From: Gelidibacter gilvus
GTDB taxonomy: Bacteria > Bacteroidota > Bacteroidia > Flavobacteriales > Flavobacteriaceae
Assembly: GCF_004115975.1 (NCBI RefSeq)
Contig: NZ_SDDZ01000006.1
Span: 186,001 to 250,000, forward strand
Direction: 5' to 3'
DNA length: 64,000 nucleotides
Positions 8,503-16,525 of the stretch are shown here, piece by piece. The notes below the pieces were generated by a model. It saw only the letters and a list, made by a program, of their open reading frames with translations. It searched no databases and had not been told where the DNA came from. A program made the position numbers and the translations under genes. Positions within the stretch are counted from its first letter, which is position 1. Each line of letters begins with the position of its first letter.

Positions 8503-9579
8503 ATGGAATTATTCTGGTATATCGTATTAATGACTATGCTAACCATTTATGTCATTTTGGATGGTTATGATTTTGGTGCAGGAATCATTCATTTATTTTT
8601 TGCCAAAACCGAAAAAGATAAGAAAGCTATCACAAACGCCATTGGTCCATTTTGGGATGCCAATGAGGTTTGGCTCATAGCTGTTGGCGGTGTTTTGTTT
8701 TTTGCGTTTCCCACGTTGTACGCCTCGTCATTCAGTGGGTTTTACTTGCCATTGATGATGATTTTATGGTTACTTATTTTCAGGGCGATTGGTCTCGAAT
8801 TACGAGGACAAATCAAGAACAGAATGTGGGAGGCTATTTGGGATAAAGCATTCGGGATTGCAAGTTTACTGCTGGCTCTATTCTTCGGAATCGCCTTGGG
8901 AAATATTGTAAGAGGCGTGAATTTGGGTATGGTTACCGATGGTGTTTCCACACATGAGCCCCATTTTTTCTTTTTGCCTTTATGGAATTCGAGTTTTAGT
9001 CCGCATGCCGAACATTTGGGAGTGATTGATTGGTTTACCTTAATTTTAGGCCTTGTTGGTGTGGTATCCTTAGCAATTCATGGTGCCAATTGGATTATTT
9101 TCAAAACCAATTCTGACTTGAACCCAAAACTAAAAAAAGTGATTTTTAATTTGAATTTTGTACTGTTGGCATTGGTCATAATATCCTTGTCCACATGGCA
9201 TATCATTGATCCAAATCCATTTCGCAACTTTATGGAGCATCCTTGGTTAATTATTTTTCCGCTGATGACATTTACGGGACTTTTGGGTTTGTTTAAAGTA
9301 AAAGCATTCAAAAGAGACGGATTAGGTTTTCTTTTCTCAACGTTGTTTCTGCTGGGCGGATTAGCATCTACTGTGGCCTCCATATTTCCGAAAGTGTTGC
9401 CCTCTACAAACAACGTCAACCCATCTTTAACATTATATAATGTTGCAGCCCACGAGTATGGGTTATCCGTTGGCGTATATTGGTTTGTAATTGCGGCACT
9501 TTTAGTTGGGATTTATATGTTTGTGCAATACCGCGTTTTCCGAGGTAAATTGGACGATGTTGGCTATGGCGAACATTAA
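8503..9579 (+). CDS. cydB: Cytochrome bd ubiquinol oxidase subunit II
   Basis: 358 residues with eight to nine membrane helices. The N-terminus MELFWYIVLMTMLTIYVILDGYDFGAG carries the family signature (LDGYDFGAGI). FWDANEVWL, a loop conserved in CydB, follows at about residue 50. It stabilises heme insertion into CydA and forms the second half of the oxidase. The start codon is 2 nt after the cydA stop, so the pair is translated from one mRNA. Length is normal for Bacteroidota CydB. Confidence 0.97.
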   Translation: MELFWYIVLMTMLTIYVILDGYDFGAGIIHLFFAKTEKDKKAITNAIGPFWDANEVWLIAVGGVLFFAFPTLYASSFSGFYLPLMMILWLLIFRAIGLELRGQIKNRMWEAIWDKAFGIASLLLALFFGIALGNIVRGVNLGMVTDGVSTHEPHFFFLPLWNSSFSPHAEHLGVIDWFTLILGLVGVVSLAIHGANWIIFKTNSDLNPKLKKVIFNLNFVLLALVIISLSTWHIIDPNPFRNFMEHPWLIIFPLMTFTGLLGLFKVKAFKRDGLGFLFSTLFLLGGLASTVASIFPKVLPSTNNVNPSLTLYNVAAHEYGLSVGVYWFVIAALLVGIYMFVQYRVFRGKLDDVGYGEH

Positions 9580-9599
9580 TTTATTAGAAAATCCTTGGC

Positions 9600-9896
9600 A
9601 TGACGGACACACTTATTGCACTCATCAGTATTTTTATGGGGATTATTGGCGCACATGTTTTTGCTGCGATAAACAAAAAACACACCTTAGGATTAATTGG
9701 AAACACCATGGCAGGTGTTTTTGGCAGTATTTTTTTCATAAAAACCTTTGGACGACTTGGTTTTGATCCGATGTCGATTATGGAAATTGGCGAAACAAAT
9801 CGTGTGTTATTTACAATAAACATATTGGTATCTATTGTTGGTGGCGCCATTGGTGTGATTGCAATTAAGCTGATAAAAAACAAATTGAATGCTTAG
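9600..9896 (+). CDS. Small membrane protein downstream of cydB
   Basis: 98 residues, start 20 nt after the cydB stop. Three hydrophobic helices: about 5-22, 30-50 (GLIGNTMAGVFGSIFFI) and 70-90 (VLFTINILVSIVGGAIGVIAI), rich in glycine-zipper spacing and with a lysine-rich C-terminus (KLIKNKLNA). It is not CydX, which is a single helix of under 40 residues. The pattern is reminiscent of the GlsB/YeaQ (transglycosylase-associated) proteins but is not a clear match. Being in the cyd transcript, it may assist oxidase assembly or respond to the same signal; function unknown. Confidence 0.7.
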   Translation: MTDTLIALISIFMGIIGAHVFAAINKKHTLGLIGNTMAGVFGSIFFIKTFGRLGFDPMSIMEIGETNRVLFTINILVSIVGGAIGVIAIKLIKNKLNA

Positions 9897-9954
9897 ATTC
9901 GAAAAGAATATAATTTTAATATAATCGAATTATTTAGCTTTCGATTATTTTTTG

Positions 9955-9978
9955 TACATTTGTTAACCATATGGTTAA
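9955..9978 (+). promoter_or_regulatory. Promoter and operator of the TetR/ABC-exporter operon
   Basis: TACATTTG (9955-9962) is a perfect TAnnTTTG element. It abuts TTAACCATATGGTTAA (9963-9978), a perfect 16-bp palindrome, exactly where transcription should start. A further half-site TTGGTTAA lies at 9984-9991, just before the TetR ATG. A TetR dimer bound here would block initiation, so autorepression is the likely control of the whole operon. Confidence 0.75.
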
Positions 9979-9991
9979 ACTTATTGGTTAA

Positions 9992-10600
9992 ATGAAAAAA
10001 GAAGAAACGACGGAACATCAAATATTGGACGCTGCCAAAGATGTCTTTCAATCTAAAGGCATGGATGGTGCAAGAATGCAAGAAATAGCTGATAAAGCAG
10101 GAATTAATAAGGCGATGCTTCACTATTATTATCGAAGCAAGCAATTGCTCTTTGAAGCCGTCTTCAAGAATGCCTTTTCGCTTTTGGCACCACAGTTAAA
10201 TACCATATTAAACGATGACTCAACCATTGAAGATAAAATAAGAAACTTTACAAATGACTATACAACGTTCATGATGAAGCATCCGTATCTGCCAAATTTC
10301 ATCATCAATGAACTTCACAGAAATGAAGATTTCATTCTAAAGTTAAAAGAAAACACAGGTTTTCCAAATCTCGAAAAATTTAAATCGAGCGTGGATGCAG
10401 AAATTAATAAAGGAATTTTAAAACCTATAGATGCCGACCAATTATTCGTCAATATCCTCGCCCTGAATATCTTTCCATTTTTAGGAAAGCCATTGGTTAA
10501 AGCGCTTACAAAGAAAGATGAAAAAGCTTACAAGGCATTTATAGAAAGCAGAAAGACAGAAGTTGCCAACTTTATTATCAATTCAATAAAGCAACACTAA
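9992..10600 (+). CDS. TetR-family repressor of the adjacent ABC exporter
   Basis: 202 residues. The N-terminal helix-turn-helix is typical of TetR: ILDAAKDVFQSKGMDGARMQEIADKAGINKAMLHYYYRSKQLLFEAVF. The C-terminal 140 residues are helical and variable, as expected for the ligand pocket. The stop codon is one nt before the tolC start. Genes of this type control YbhGFSR-like exporters (the E. coli counterpart is CecR/YbiH) and release the operator when the exported compound binds. The operator is visible directly upstream. Confidence 0.92.
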   Translation: MKKEETTEHQILDAAKDVFQSKGMDGARMQEIADKAGINKAMLHYYYRSKQLLFEAVFKNAFSLLAPQLNTILNDDSTIEDKIRNFTNDYTTFMMKHPYLPNFIINELHRNEDFILKLKENTGFPNLEKFKSSVDAEINKGILKPIDADQLFVNILALNIFPFLGKPLVKALTKKDEKAYKAFIESRKTEVANFIINSIKQH

Positions 10601-10601
10601 A

Positions 10602-11852
10602 ATGAGACGATCGCTAATTATTTTGATAGGATTATTTACAAGCACCATGGTTTCGCAACAATCGATAACCCTGCAGGAATGTTATGACCTAGCAACTGTC
10701 AATTACCCTTTGGCCAAACAATCTGGCTTACTTGACATGCAAAATCAATTAGAAAAAGAAGTCGTTTCAAACGCTAAACTGCCGCAGTTGAGTTTTGATG
10801 CCCAAGCCACCTATCAATCTGATGTGATTGAAGTTCCCATCCCAAATTCGAACATTGAACCCCTAAATAAAGACCAGTACCGTGCAACACTTTCGGTCAA
10901 TCAACTTATTTATAATGGCGGTGCAACAGATGCCTCTTTGGATGTGAAATCATCCCAACTTAAAACGAAGCAAAAACAGGTTGAAGTCAACCTATATCAA
11001 CTAAAACAAAAAATCAATCAGCTCTATTTTCCTGTTTTATTAGCTCAGGAAACGCATTTATTATTAATAGCAAAACAAGAACAGTTACAAGCCAAATTGA
11101 GCGAAGTGACCTCAGGGATAAAGTACGGTGTGATTTTGCCTGCATCAGATAAGGTTCTGGAAGCCGAACTGCTTAAACTCAATCAACAGCTTATTGAAGT
11201 TAAAAGCAATAAAACCTCTCTCATTGAAACACTTTCCAGCGTTATTGGACAACCATTGAATGCCTCAGCCATCTTTCAAAACACGTTGGTGGAAACCGCA
11301 TCAAAAACAGAATTAAACCGACCAGAACTGGAATTATTTCAACTTAAAAAAGATGAAATTGAAAGCAATGAAGCTTTGATCGCCAAACAAAATGCGCCCA
11401 AATTACTCGGATTTGCAACCGGTGGCTATGGAAATCCCGGATTGAATATGCTCGACAATTCCTTTCAAACCTTTTATACGGTTGGGGTTAAATTGAATTG
11501 GAATGTATTCGACTGGAATTCCAATAAGAAACAGCGTGAATCCCTGTCCATCAATAAAGACATTATCGATACTGAAACCGAAACGTTCAAATTGAACACC
11601 AATACAGAACTGAATCAGCAACAAAACGAAATCGAAAAGATTGAAGCGTTTATCACTTCTGATTTGGAGATTATCAACCTTCGAAAGGAGGTCCTTAAAT
11701 CGGCAGATTCCCAGCTCAAAAACGGTGTCATCACCTCATCGGCATATATCACGGAACTCACCAATTTATTTGAAGACGAAAACACCTTGGTCAAACATAA
11801 AATTCAGTTACAACTGGCAAAAGCAAATTATAACATCATTAAAGGACAGTAA
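10602..11852 (+). CDS. TolC-family outer membrane efflux protein (ABC exporter)
   Basis: 416 residues with a signal peptide (MRRSLIILIGLFTSTMVSQQ). Two TolC-type repeats of coiled-coil helices and beta strands are seen: ITLQECYDLATVNYPLAKQS at the start of the mature protein, and the second-half strands FYTVGVKLNWNVFDWNSNKKQRES. C-terminal helix: ADSQLKNGVITSSAYITELTNLFEDE. It forms the outer-membrane channel for the HlyD adaptor and ABC pump encoded downstream. It begins one nt after the tetR stop. Confidence 0.9.
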   Translation: MRRSLIILIGLFTSTMVSQQSITLQECYDLATVNYPLAKQSGLLDMQNQLEKEVVSNAKLPQLSFDAQATYQSDVIEVPIPNSNIEPLNKDQYRATLSVNQLIYNGGATDASLDVKSSQLKTKQKQVEVNLYQLKQKINQLYFPVLLAQETHLLLIAKQEQLQAKLSEVTSGIKYGVILPASDKVLEAELLKLNQQLIEVKSNKTSLIETLSSVIGQPLNASAIFQNTLVETASKTELNRPELELFQLKKDEIESNEALIAKQNAPKLLGFATGGYGNPGLNMLDNSFQTFYTVGVKLNWNVFDWNSNKKQRESLSINKDIIDTETETFKLNTNTELNQQQNEIEKIEAFITSDLEIINLRKEVLKSADSQLKNGVITSSAYITELTNLFEDENTLVKHKIQLQLAKANYNIIKGQ

Positions 11853-11867
11853 TATTTTCCCATAATA

Positions 11868-11940
11868 ATTGTCCCGCAGACGGACGCAGAAAGGATAGCA
11901 CAAAAAATCAACGGAAATCAGCGAAATCTGACGGAAACTA
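11868..11940 (+). repeat. Repeat-like intergenic sequence (CGCAG / CGGAAA motif)
   Basis: Between tolC and hlyD lies non-coding sequence with recurring short words (CGCAGACGGACGCAGAAAGG, then CAACGGAAATCAGCGAAATCTGACGGAAA). It resembles dispersed intergenic repeats of flavobacterial genomes; only a genome search can confirm copies. Confidence 0.35.
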
Positions 11941-11952
11941 AAAAGATAAATC

Positions 11953-12852
11953 ATGAACTATTACAATTATATACTAGGTTTAAGCATAGTGGCCACTTCC
12001 CTCTTCTCCTGTAGTAATTCCAATGGAAAAGCAGACGGCTACGGTAATTTTGAAGCCACAGAAATAACTGTTTCAGCTGAAAATACCGGAAAACTGATGC
12101 AGTTTGAGGTTTCTGAAGGTGATCAACTTTTAAAAGATAAATTCATTGGATATATCGACACCATTCCTTTGGCCTTAAAACGAGAACAATTGGAGGTTTC
12201 AAAAGCAGTTATCAGTTCTAAATCGAAAGGGGTACTATCTCAAATTAATGTGTTGAATGCCCAATTAAAAACAGCCAACACCAATAAAGCACGAACCGAA
12301 AACCTGATAAAGGACAATGCAGGAACTCAAAAACAACTGGATGATGTTCATGGTCAAATTGAAGTGATCAAAAATCAAATCCGCAGTGTGGAAATCCAAA
12401 ATGCTCCTGTAGTCAACGAACTAAAAAGCATTGATGTCCAATTAAAACAAATTGACGATCAGATTGAAAAAAGTAAAATCATAAATCCGATAAATGGGAC
12501 CGTTTTAACCAAATACGCAGAACCAAATGAAATCACTGCCTTTGGGAAACCGCTGTATAAAATTGCCGATTTAGGCACCATGCAATTACGAGTGTATATC
12601 AGCGAAACCCAATTGGCAAACATTAAAATAGGACAAGACGTCACCGTTAAAATTGATGATGCAGACACGATGAAATCCTACGAAGGCAAAATTAGCTGGA
12701 TCGCTTCAGAAGCTGAATTCACACCAAAAATCATTCAAACCAAAGAAGAACGTGTAGCATTGGTATATGCCGTAAAAGTGGATGTCGTTAACGATGGCAG
12801 CCTGAAAATAGGCATGCCTGCTGAACTATGGATCCAATCCCCAACCCTTTAG
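11953..12852 (+). CDS. HlyD/YbhG-type periplasmic adaptor, lipoprotein
   Basis: 299 residues with lipobox LFSCSNS (about residue 20). A first biotinyl-lipoyl half (AENTGKLMQFEVSEGDQLLKDKFIGYID) is followed by a long coiled-coil hairpin (about 75-165), then the second lipoyl half (IINPINGTVLTKYAEPNEITAFGKPLYKIAD) and a beta-barrel part (ISETQLANIKIGQDVTVKID). It bridges the inner-membrane ABC pump and the TolC channel. Closest described relative by layout is E. coli YbhG. It lies 100 nt after tolC across repeat-like DNA. Confidence 0.9.
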   Translation: MNYYNYILGLSIVATSLFSCSNSNGKADGYGNFEATEITVSAENTGKLMQFEVSEGDQLLKDKFIGYIDTIPLALKREQLEVSKAVISSKSKGVLSQINVLNAQLKTANTNKARTENLIKDNAGTQKQLDDVHGQIEVIKNQIRSVEIQNAPVVNELKSIDVQLKQIDDQIEKSKIINPINGTVLTKYAEPNEITAFGKPLYKIADLGTMQLRVYISETQLANIKIGQDVTVKIDDADTMKSYEGKISWIASEAEFTPKIIQTKEERVALVYAVKVDVVNDGSLKIGMPAELWIQSPTL

Positions 12853-12928
12853 AAATGAGAGAAAAATCCAATTTTTTTAAACCAAAAACAAACAATTCAA
12901 ATATTATTAACCACTAAATTCAAAAACA

Positions 12929-13423
12929 ATGAAACATTTAATTTTTACCATCGGCCTATTGGCATTAGTAAGTTGTAAAGACAACAAAAATCAAGAAACC
13001 ATCACGCACTCAGATGAAATTGAAAATCGCGATGCACACTTAAATGAGCATCACGTTGAAGCAGCGGCAAATGTGTACGATAATTCTTGGACCGAAGAGA
13101 TAGAGATGGACAATGGCGAAAAATGGCAATCCGATCTCCCAACCAATGAAGGCGTTAAGAAATTGCAGCACACCATAAATACACATAGCACAAGCACATT
13201 GGCGGACTATCATAAACTGGCTGAACTGCTCAATGAGGACAAGAATTACGTCATAAAAAACTGTACAATGCAAGGTCCCGCACATGATAATTTACACGTT
13301 TGGTTACACCCATTGATTGAAAAAATTGCTGCGCTTACACAAACTGAAACTGTTGAAGACGCTTCAAAGCTTAAAAGCACGATTGATGAAAACATCAACG
13401 CTTATTACGATTATTTTAAATAA
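12929..13423 (+). CDS. Hypothetical lipoprotein inside the ABC-exporter operon
   Basis: 164 residues with lipobox ALVSCKD. The mature part begins with a His/Glu-rich stretch (DAHLNEHHVEAAANVYDN) and ends in a helical domain with the notable motif KNCTMQGPAHDNLHVWLHPLIEKI, where Cys, Met and several His could bind a metal or heme. I do not recognise the family. The stop codon is directly followed by the ATG of the first ABC ATPase, so the two are translationally linked. Such a gene is not part of the E. coli ybh operon. It might sense or bind the exported substrate. Confidence 0.75.
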   Translation: MKHLIFTIGLLALVSCKDNKNQETITHSDEIENRDAHLNEHHVEAAANVYDNSWTEEIEMDNGEKWQSDLPTNEGVKKLQHTINTHSTSTLADYHKLAELLNEDKNYVIKNCTMQGPAHDNLHVWLHPLIEKIAALTQTETVEDASKLKSTIDENINAYYDYFK

Positions 13424-14326
13424 ATGGGGATTTCAATTTCCAACATATCAAAATCCTATAAAAACGTAAAAGCCTTACAGGACATTTCATTTGACGTAAA
13501 GCCAAATGAACTCTTTGGGCTTATCGGTCCTGACGGTGCTGGTAAAACAACATTGTTCAGGATCTTGACAACGCTTTTATTTCCAGATGAAGGCACTGCA
13601 ACCGTTGCCGGTTTTAATGTGGTTGGAGATTATAAAGAAATTCGGAAGAATGTTGGGTATATGCCAGGGAAATTCTCGCTCTATCAGGATTTAACGGTGG
13701 AGGAGAATCTAAATTTCTTCGCTACTATATTCGGAACGACCATCGATGAAAATTACGATTTGATAAAGGATATCTATGTTCAAATTGAGCCTTTTAAAGA
13801 CCGTCGTGCCGGAAAATTATCTGGCGGAATGAAACAAAAACTGGCATTGAGCTGTGCATTAATCCACAAACCAAAAGTTTTGTTTTTGGACGAACCCACC
13901 ACAGGAGTGGATCCTGTTTCAAGAAAAGAATTTTGGGAAATGCTGAAACGTCTGCAACAAAAAGGGATTACGATCTTGGTCTCCACCCCTTATATGGATG
14001 AAGCCGCTCTTTGTGATAGAGTGGCTTTGATCCAAGACGGGAAAATCTTGGAAATTGATACCCCAGAAGCTATTGTGAAACACTATCCGAAACCCATTTA
14101 TAACGTTCGTGCAAATAATATGTACCAATTGATCATAAGTTTAAAAGACTATGAGTTTAACCATAGTGTCTATCCTTTTGGCGAGTTTGTGCATTATACA
14201 GATAGTAGAACCGATTTTAATCCGAAGGAATTGCGGCACTATCTGGAAACTAAAAACCTTTCTGATATAGAAATTCAAGAAACTGAAGCCACTATTGAAG
14301 ACACCTTTATGGAGTTGGCAAAATAA
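13424..14326 (+). CDS. ABC transporter ATP-binding protein 1 (YbhF N-half type)
   Basis: 300 residues. Walker A GPDGAGKTT (about 35-43), signature LSGGMKQKLALSCAL, Walker B KVLFLDEPTTGVD and the switch region ILVSTPYMDEA are intact. The C-terminal 70 residues after the ATPase core are family-typical. In E. coli the YbhF protein carries two ATPase domains in one chain; here the matching halves are separate genes, this one and the next. It powers the export by the two permeases downstream. It starts immediately after the lipoprotein stop. Confidence 0.93.
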   Translation: MGISISNISKSYKNVKALQDISFDVKPNELFGLIGPDGAGKTTLFRILTTLLFPDEGTATVAGFNVVGDYKEIRKNVGYMPGKFSLYQDLTVEENLNFFATIFGTTIDENYDLIKDIYVQIEPFKDRRAGKLSGGMKQKLALSCALIHKPKVLFLDEPTTGVDPVSRKEFWEMLKRLQQKGITILVSTPYMDEAALCDRVALIQDGKILEIDTPEAIVKHYPKPIYNVRANNMYQLIISLKDYEFNHSVYPFGEFVHYTDSRTDFNPKELRHYLETKNLSDIEIQETEATIEDTFMELAK

Positions 14327-14395
14327 CCTGCAAAGTTTACATAACCTTATTCTGCAAGGCTTCCACCTGTCCGCCGAAGGAGGAAAACCTTGTAG
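14327..14395. repeat. Degenerate CCTGCAAGG palindromic repeat, apparently with an insertion
   Basis: The spacer between the two ATPase genes begins CCTGCAAAGTTT and later has TCTGCAAGG...AAAACCTTGTAGA. The arms match the repeat seen intact at 16454 and 37015, but about 20 bp containing GTCCGCCGAAGGAGG separate them, as if a second small palindrome had entered the first. Confidence 0.5.
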
Positions 14396-14411
14396 ATATA
14401 AATCCTAAAAA

Positions 14412-15134
14412 ATGAACAATGTCATACAAGTAGAAGGATTGACCAAAATGTTTGGTGATTTTACAGCGGTTAACGCCATCACTTTCGAAGTTGAAAAGGG
14501 TGAGATCTTTGGTTTTTTGGGAGCCAATGGTGCAGGAAAAACCACAGCGATCAAAATGCTGATTGGAATTTCAAATCCAACTTCTGGAAAGGCTACTGTT
14601 GCAGGATTTGATGTCTTAACCAATCCAGAGGACATCAAAAAAAACATTGGCTATATGAGCCAAAAATTTGCTTTGTATGACGATTTAACTGTTAAAGAGA
14701 ACATCACTTTTTTTGGCGGAATATATGGATTATCACGAAAAAAAATTAAAGAAAAATCAGAAGCACTAATTAAAGAACTGGGACTTGAAAACGTTGCCAG
14801 CCAATTAGTAGGATCGCTACCATTGGGCTGGAAACAGAAACTATCATTTTCAGTGTCTTTGATTCATGATCCTAAAATCGTGTTTTTGGATGAACCAACA
14901 GGAGGCGTTGACCCAATTACCCGACGTCAGTTTTGGGAGATGATCTATAAAGCAGCCAATCAGGGCACCACTGTTTTTGTGACCACACATTATATGGATG
15001 AAGCAGAATATTGCGATCGGGTGTCCATTATGGTAAACGGTAAAATTGAAGCTTTAGATACTCCAAAGAAGCTTAAAGAGCAGTTTCAGGCAGAAAGTAT
15101 GAATGATGTGTTTTTGAAGTTGGCGCGAGGGTAG
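14412..15134 (+). CDS. ABC transporter ATP-binding protein 2 (YbhF C-half type)
   Basis: 240 residues. Walker A GANGAGKTTA and Walker B KIVFLDEPTGGVD are intact, as is the switch histidine (VFVTTHYMDEAEYCD). The signature is GSLPLGWKQKLSF rather than LSGGQ; this LPLGW-type variant is typical of the second ATPase of YbhF-like exporters, so it probably reflects the family and not damage. It should pair with the ATPase encoded upstream. It lies 85 nt after it, across a palindromic repeat. Confidence 0.93.
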   Translation: MNNVIQVEGLTKMFGDFTAVNAITFEVEKGEIFGFLGANGAGKTTAIKMLIGISNPTSGKATVAGFDVLTNPEDIKKNIGYMSQKFALYDDLTVKENITFFGGIYGLSRKKIKEKSEALIKELGLENVASQLVGSLPLGWKQKLSFSVSLIHDPKIVFLDEPTGGVDPITRRQFWEMIYKAANQGTTVFVTTHYMDEAEYCDRVSIMVNGKIEALDTPKKLKEQFQAESMNDVFLKLARG

Positions 15135-15175
15135 AAAGGAGTTTTAAGTCGCAGTTGCGGTTTACAGTTTAAAAA

Positions 15176-15216
15176 CTCTGTGCAGCTCTGTGATTTCTGT
15201 GTGGCGCTCTGTGTAA
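15176..15216. repeat. Short CTCTGTG repeats
   Basis: CTCTGTG occurs three times, with a related TTCTGTG between, in about 40 bp of non-coding DNA between the second ATPase and the first permease. This looks like dispersed intergenic repeat sequence. Confidence 0.4.
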
Positions 15217-15242
15217 CAATTAAAATAATTAACTAAAAAGAG

Positions 15243-15286
15243 ATTCCTGCCTACGCAGGAATAAGAGATCCCTGCCTTCGCAGGGA
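15243..15286. repeat. Two tandem CTGCCTWCGCAG hairpins before permease 1
   Basis: ATTCCTGCCTACGCAGGAAT (15243-15262) and CCCTGCCTTCGCAGGG (15270-15285) are two palindromes in tandem. The second ends 7 nt before the permease ATG at 15293. Both would form stable hairpins in the mRNA next to the start codon. A variant (CCCGCCTTCGCGGG) stands in the same place before the next permease. Confidence 0.75.
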
Positions 15287-15292
15287 CTAAAC

Positions 15293-16399
15293 ATGAAAAG
15301 ATTCATAGGTTTTATAAAAAAGGAATTCTACCATATTTTTAGGGATAGACGCTCATTGTTTATTCTCTTCGGAATGCCGATTGCCCAAATTTTATTGTTT
15401 GGATTTGCTATTACCAATGAAATCAATAATGTAGATATCGCCATTTTAGACCATTCAAAAGACACCACTACAGAAGAAATTATCAATAAGATAGCAGCAT
15501 CAAAGTATTTCAGCATCAAACAAATGGTCACTCGCGAAGCGGATATTGCTTCAGTTTTTCAAAAAGGACAAGTCAAGGCTGTTTTAAACTTTGAAAAAGA
15601 TTTCAGTAAAAACCTTATCAAAGACCACAAGGCAACCATTCAAATAATTACGGATGCCACAGATCCAAATACAGCTAATACGATTACCAATTACATCAGT
15701 GCCATCCTTCAACAATATCAAAAGGAACTGAACAAGGACATCACCATTGCCTACCAAATAATTCCTCAAACCCGCATGGTTTATAATCCAGAATTAAAAA
15801 GCGTGTACATGTTTGTTCCTGGAGTGATGACCATCATTTTGATGCTGGTTTCGGCAATGATGACCTCCATCTCCATTACCAGAGAAAAAGAATTGGGTAC
15901 GATGGAGATTCTTTTAGTATCCCCATTAAAACCATTTCAAGTAATAATAGGAAAAGTGTTTCCTTATATATTTCTGTCCATAATAAATGCCGTTGTCATT
16001 GTAATGTTGAGCATTTTTATTTTTAATATGCCAGTTCAAGGAAGTCTGTTTTTATTAGGTTTGGAAAGTGTATTGTTCATTATTACCTCATTGGCTCTGG
16101 GTATTTTAATTTCAACCATTTCGGCCACCCAACAAACCGCAATGATGATTTCTTTAATGGGGTTGATGCTGCCAGTAATCTTGTTATCCGGATTCATTTT
16201 TCCTATTTCAAGCATGCCAATGCCGCTCCAAATCATCAGTAATATCATTCCTGCCAAATGGTTTATCATTATTTTAAAAGCCATTATGCTCAAAGGTGTC
16301 GGACTGCAATTTATATGGAAAGAAACCTTGATTTTATTGGGGATGACCGTGTTTTTTATCGCATTGAGTGTGAAGAAGTATAAGATTAGGTTGGAGTGA
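15293..16399 (+). CDS. ABC-2 type permease 1 (YbhS/YbhR type)
   Basis: 368 residues. One helix near the N-terminus (about 22-42), a large periplasmic domain (about 45-170), then five helices from residue 172 on. The cytoplasmic motif ITREKELGTMEILLVSPLKPFQVIIGK is the family hallmark that contacts the ATPases. It should form a heterodimer with the next permease and export a hydrophobic or cationic drug-like compound; the substrate is not visible. Two hairpins stand directly before its start codon. Confidence 0.93.
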   Translation: MKRFIGFIKKEFYHIFRDRRSLFILFGMPIAQILLFGFAITNEINNVDIAILDHSKDTTTEEIINKIAASKYFSIKQMVTREADIASVFQKGQVKAVLNFEKDFSKNLIKDHKATIQIITDATDPNTANTITNYISAILQQYQKELNKDITIAYQIIPQTRMVYNPELKSVYMFVPGVMTIILMLVSAMMTSISITREKELGTMEILLVSPLKPFQVIIGKVFPYIFLSIINAVVIVMLSIFIFNMPVQGSLFLLGLESVLFIITSLALGILISTISATQQTAMMISLMGLMLPVILLSGFIFPISSMPMPLQIISNIIPAKWFIIILKAIMLKGVGLQFIWKETLILLGMTVFFIALSVKKYKIRLE

Positions 16400-16453
16400 G
16401 TTAGTGGGTAGAGGTGAGTGGGTAGAGATAAGTGAACAGAAAAGAATAACCAT

Positions 16454-16480
16454 CCTGCAAGGTTTTAATAACCTTGTAGG
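16454..16480. repeat. CCTGCAAGG palindromic repeat
   Basis: Arms CCTGCAAGGTT and AACCTTGTAGG form an imperfect inverted repeat of 27 bp in the spacer between the two permease genes. Matching copies are at 21277 and 37015, with a broken one at 14327. Confidence 0.8.
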
Positions 16481-16502
16481 TATTTAGAAATTAAAAAAGA
16501 GA

Positions 16503-16520
16503 TTCCCGCCTTCGCGGGAA
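16503..16520. repeat. CCCGCCTTCGCGGG hairpin before permease 2
   Basis: TTCCCGCCTTCGCGGGAA has 7-bp arms around CTTC. It ends 5 nt before the ATG at 16526 and is preceded by the same AAAGAGATTCC context as the hairpins before permease 1. Confidence 0.75.
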
Positions 16521-16525
16521 CTAAG

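Noticed and set aside
9506-9766. Frame of 86 codons overlapping the end of cydB and the small membrane gene
   Set aside because: Shadow frame; the residues show no protein-like pattern (repeated Cys/Trp/His) and both overlapped genes are convincing.
14412-15134. Loss of ABC signature (LPLGW for LSGGQ) as a sign of an inactive ATPase
   Set aside because: This variant is usual in the second ATPase of YbhF-like exporters, and the Walker motifs and switch His are intact.
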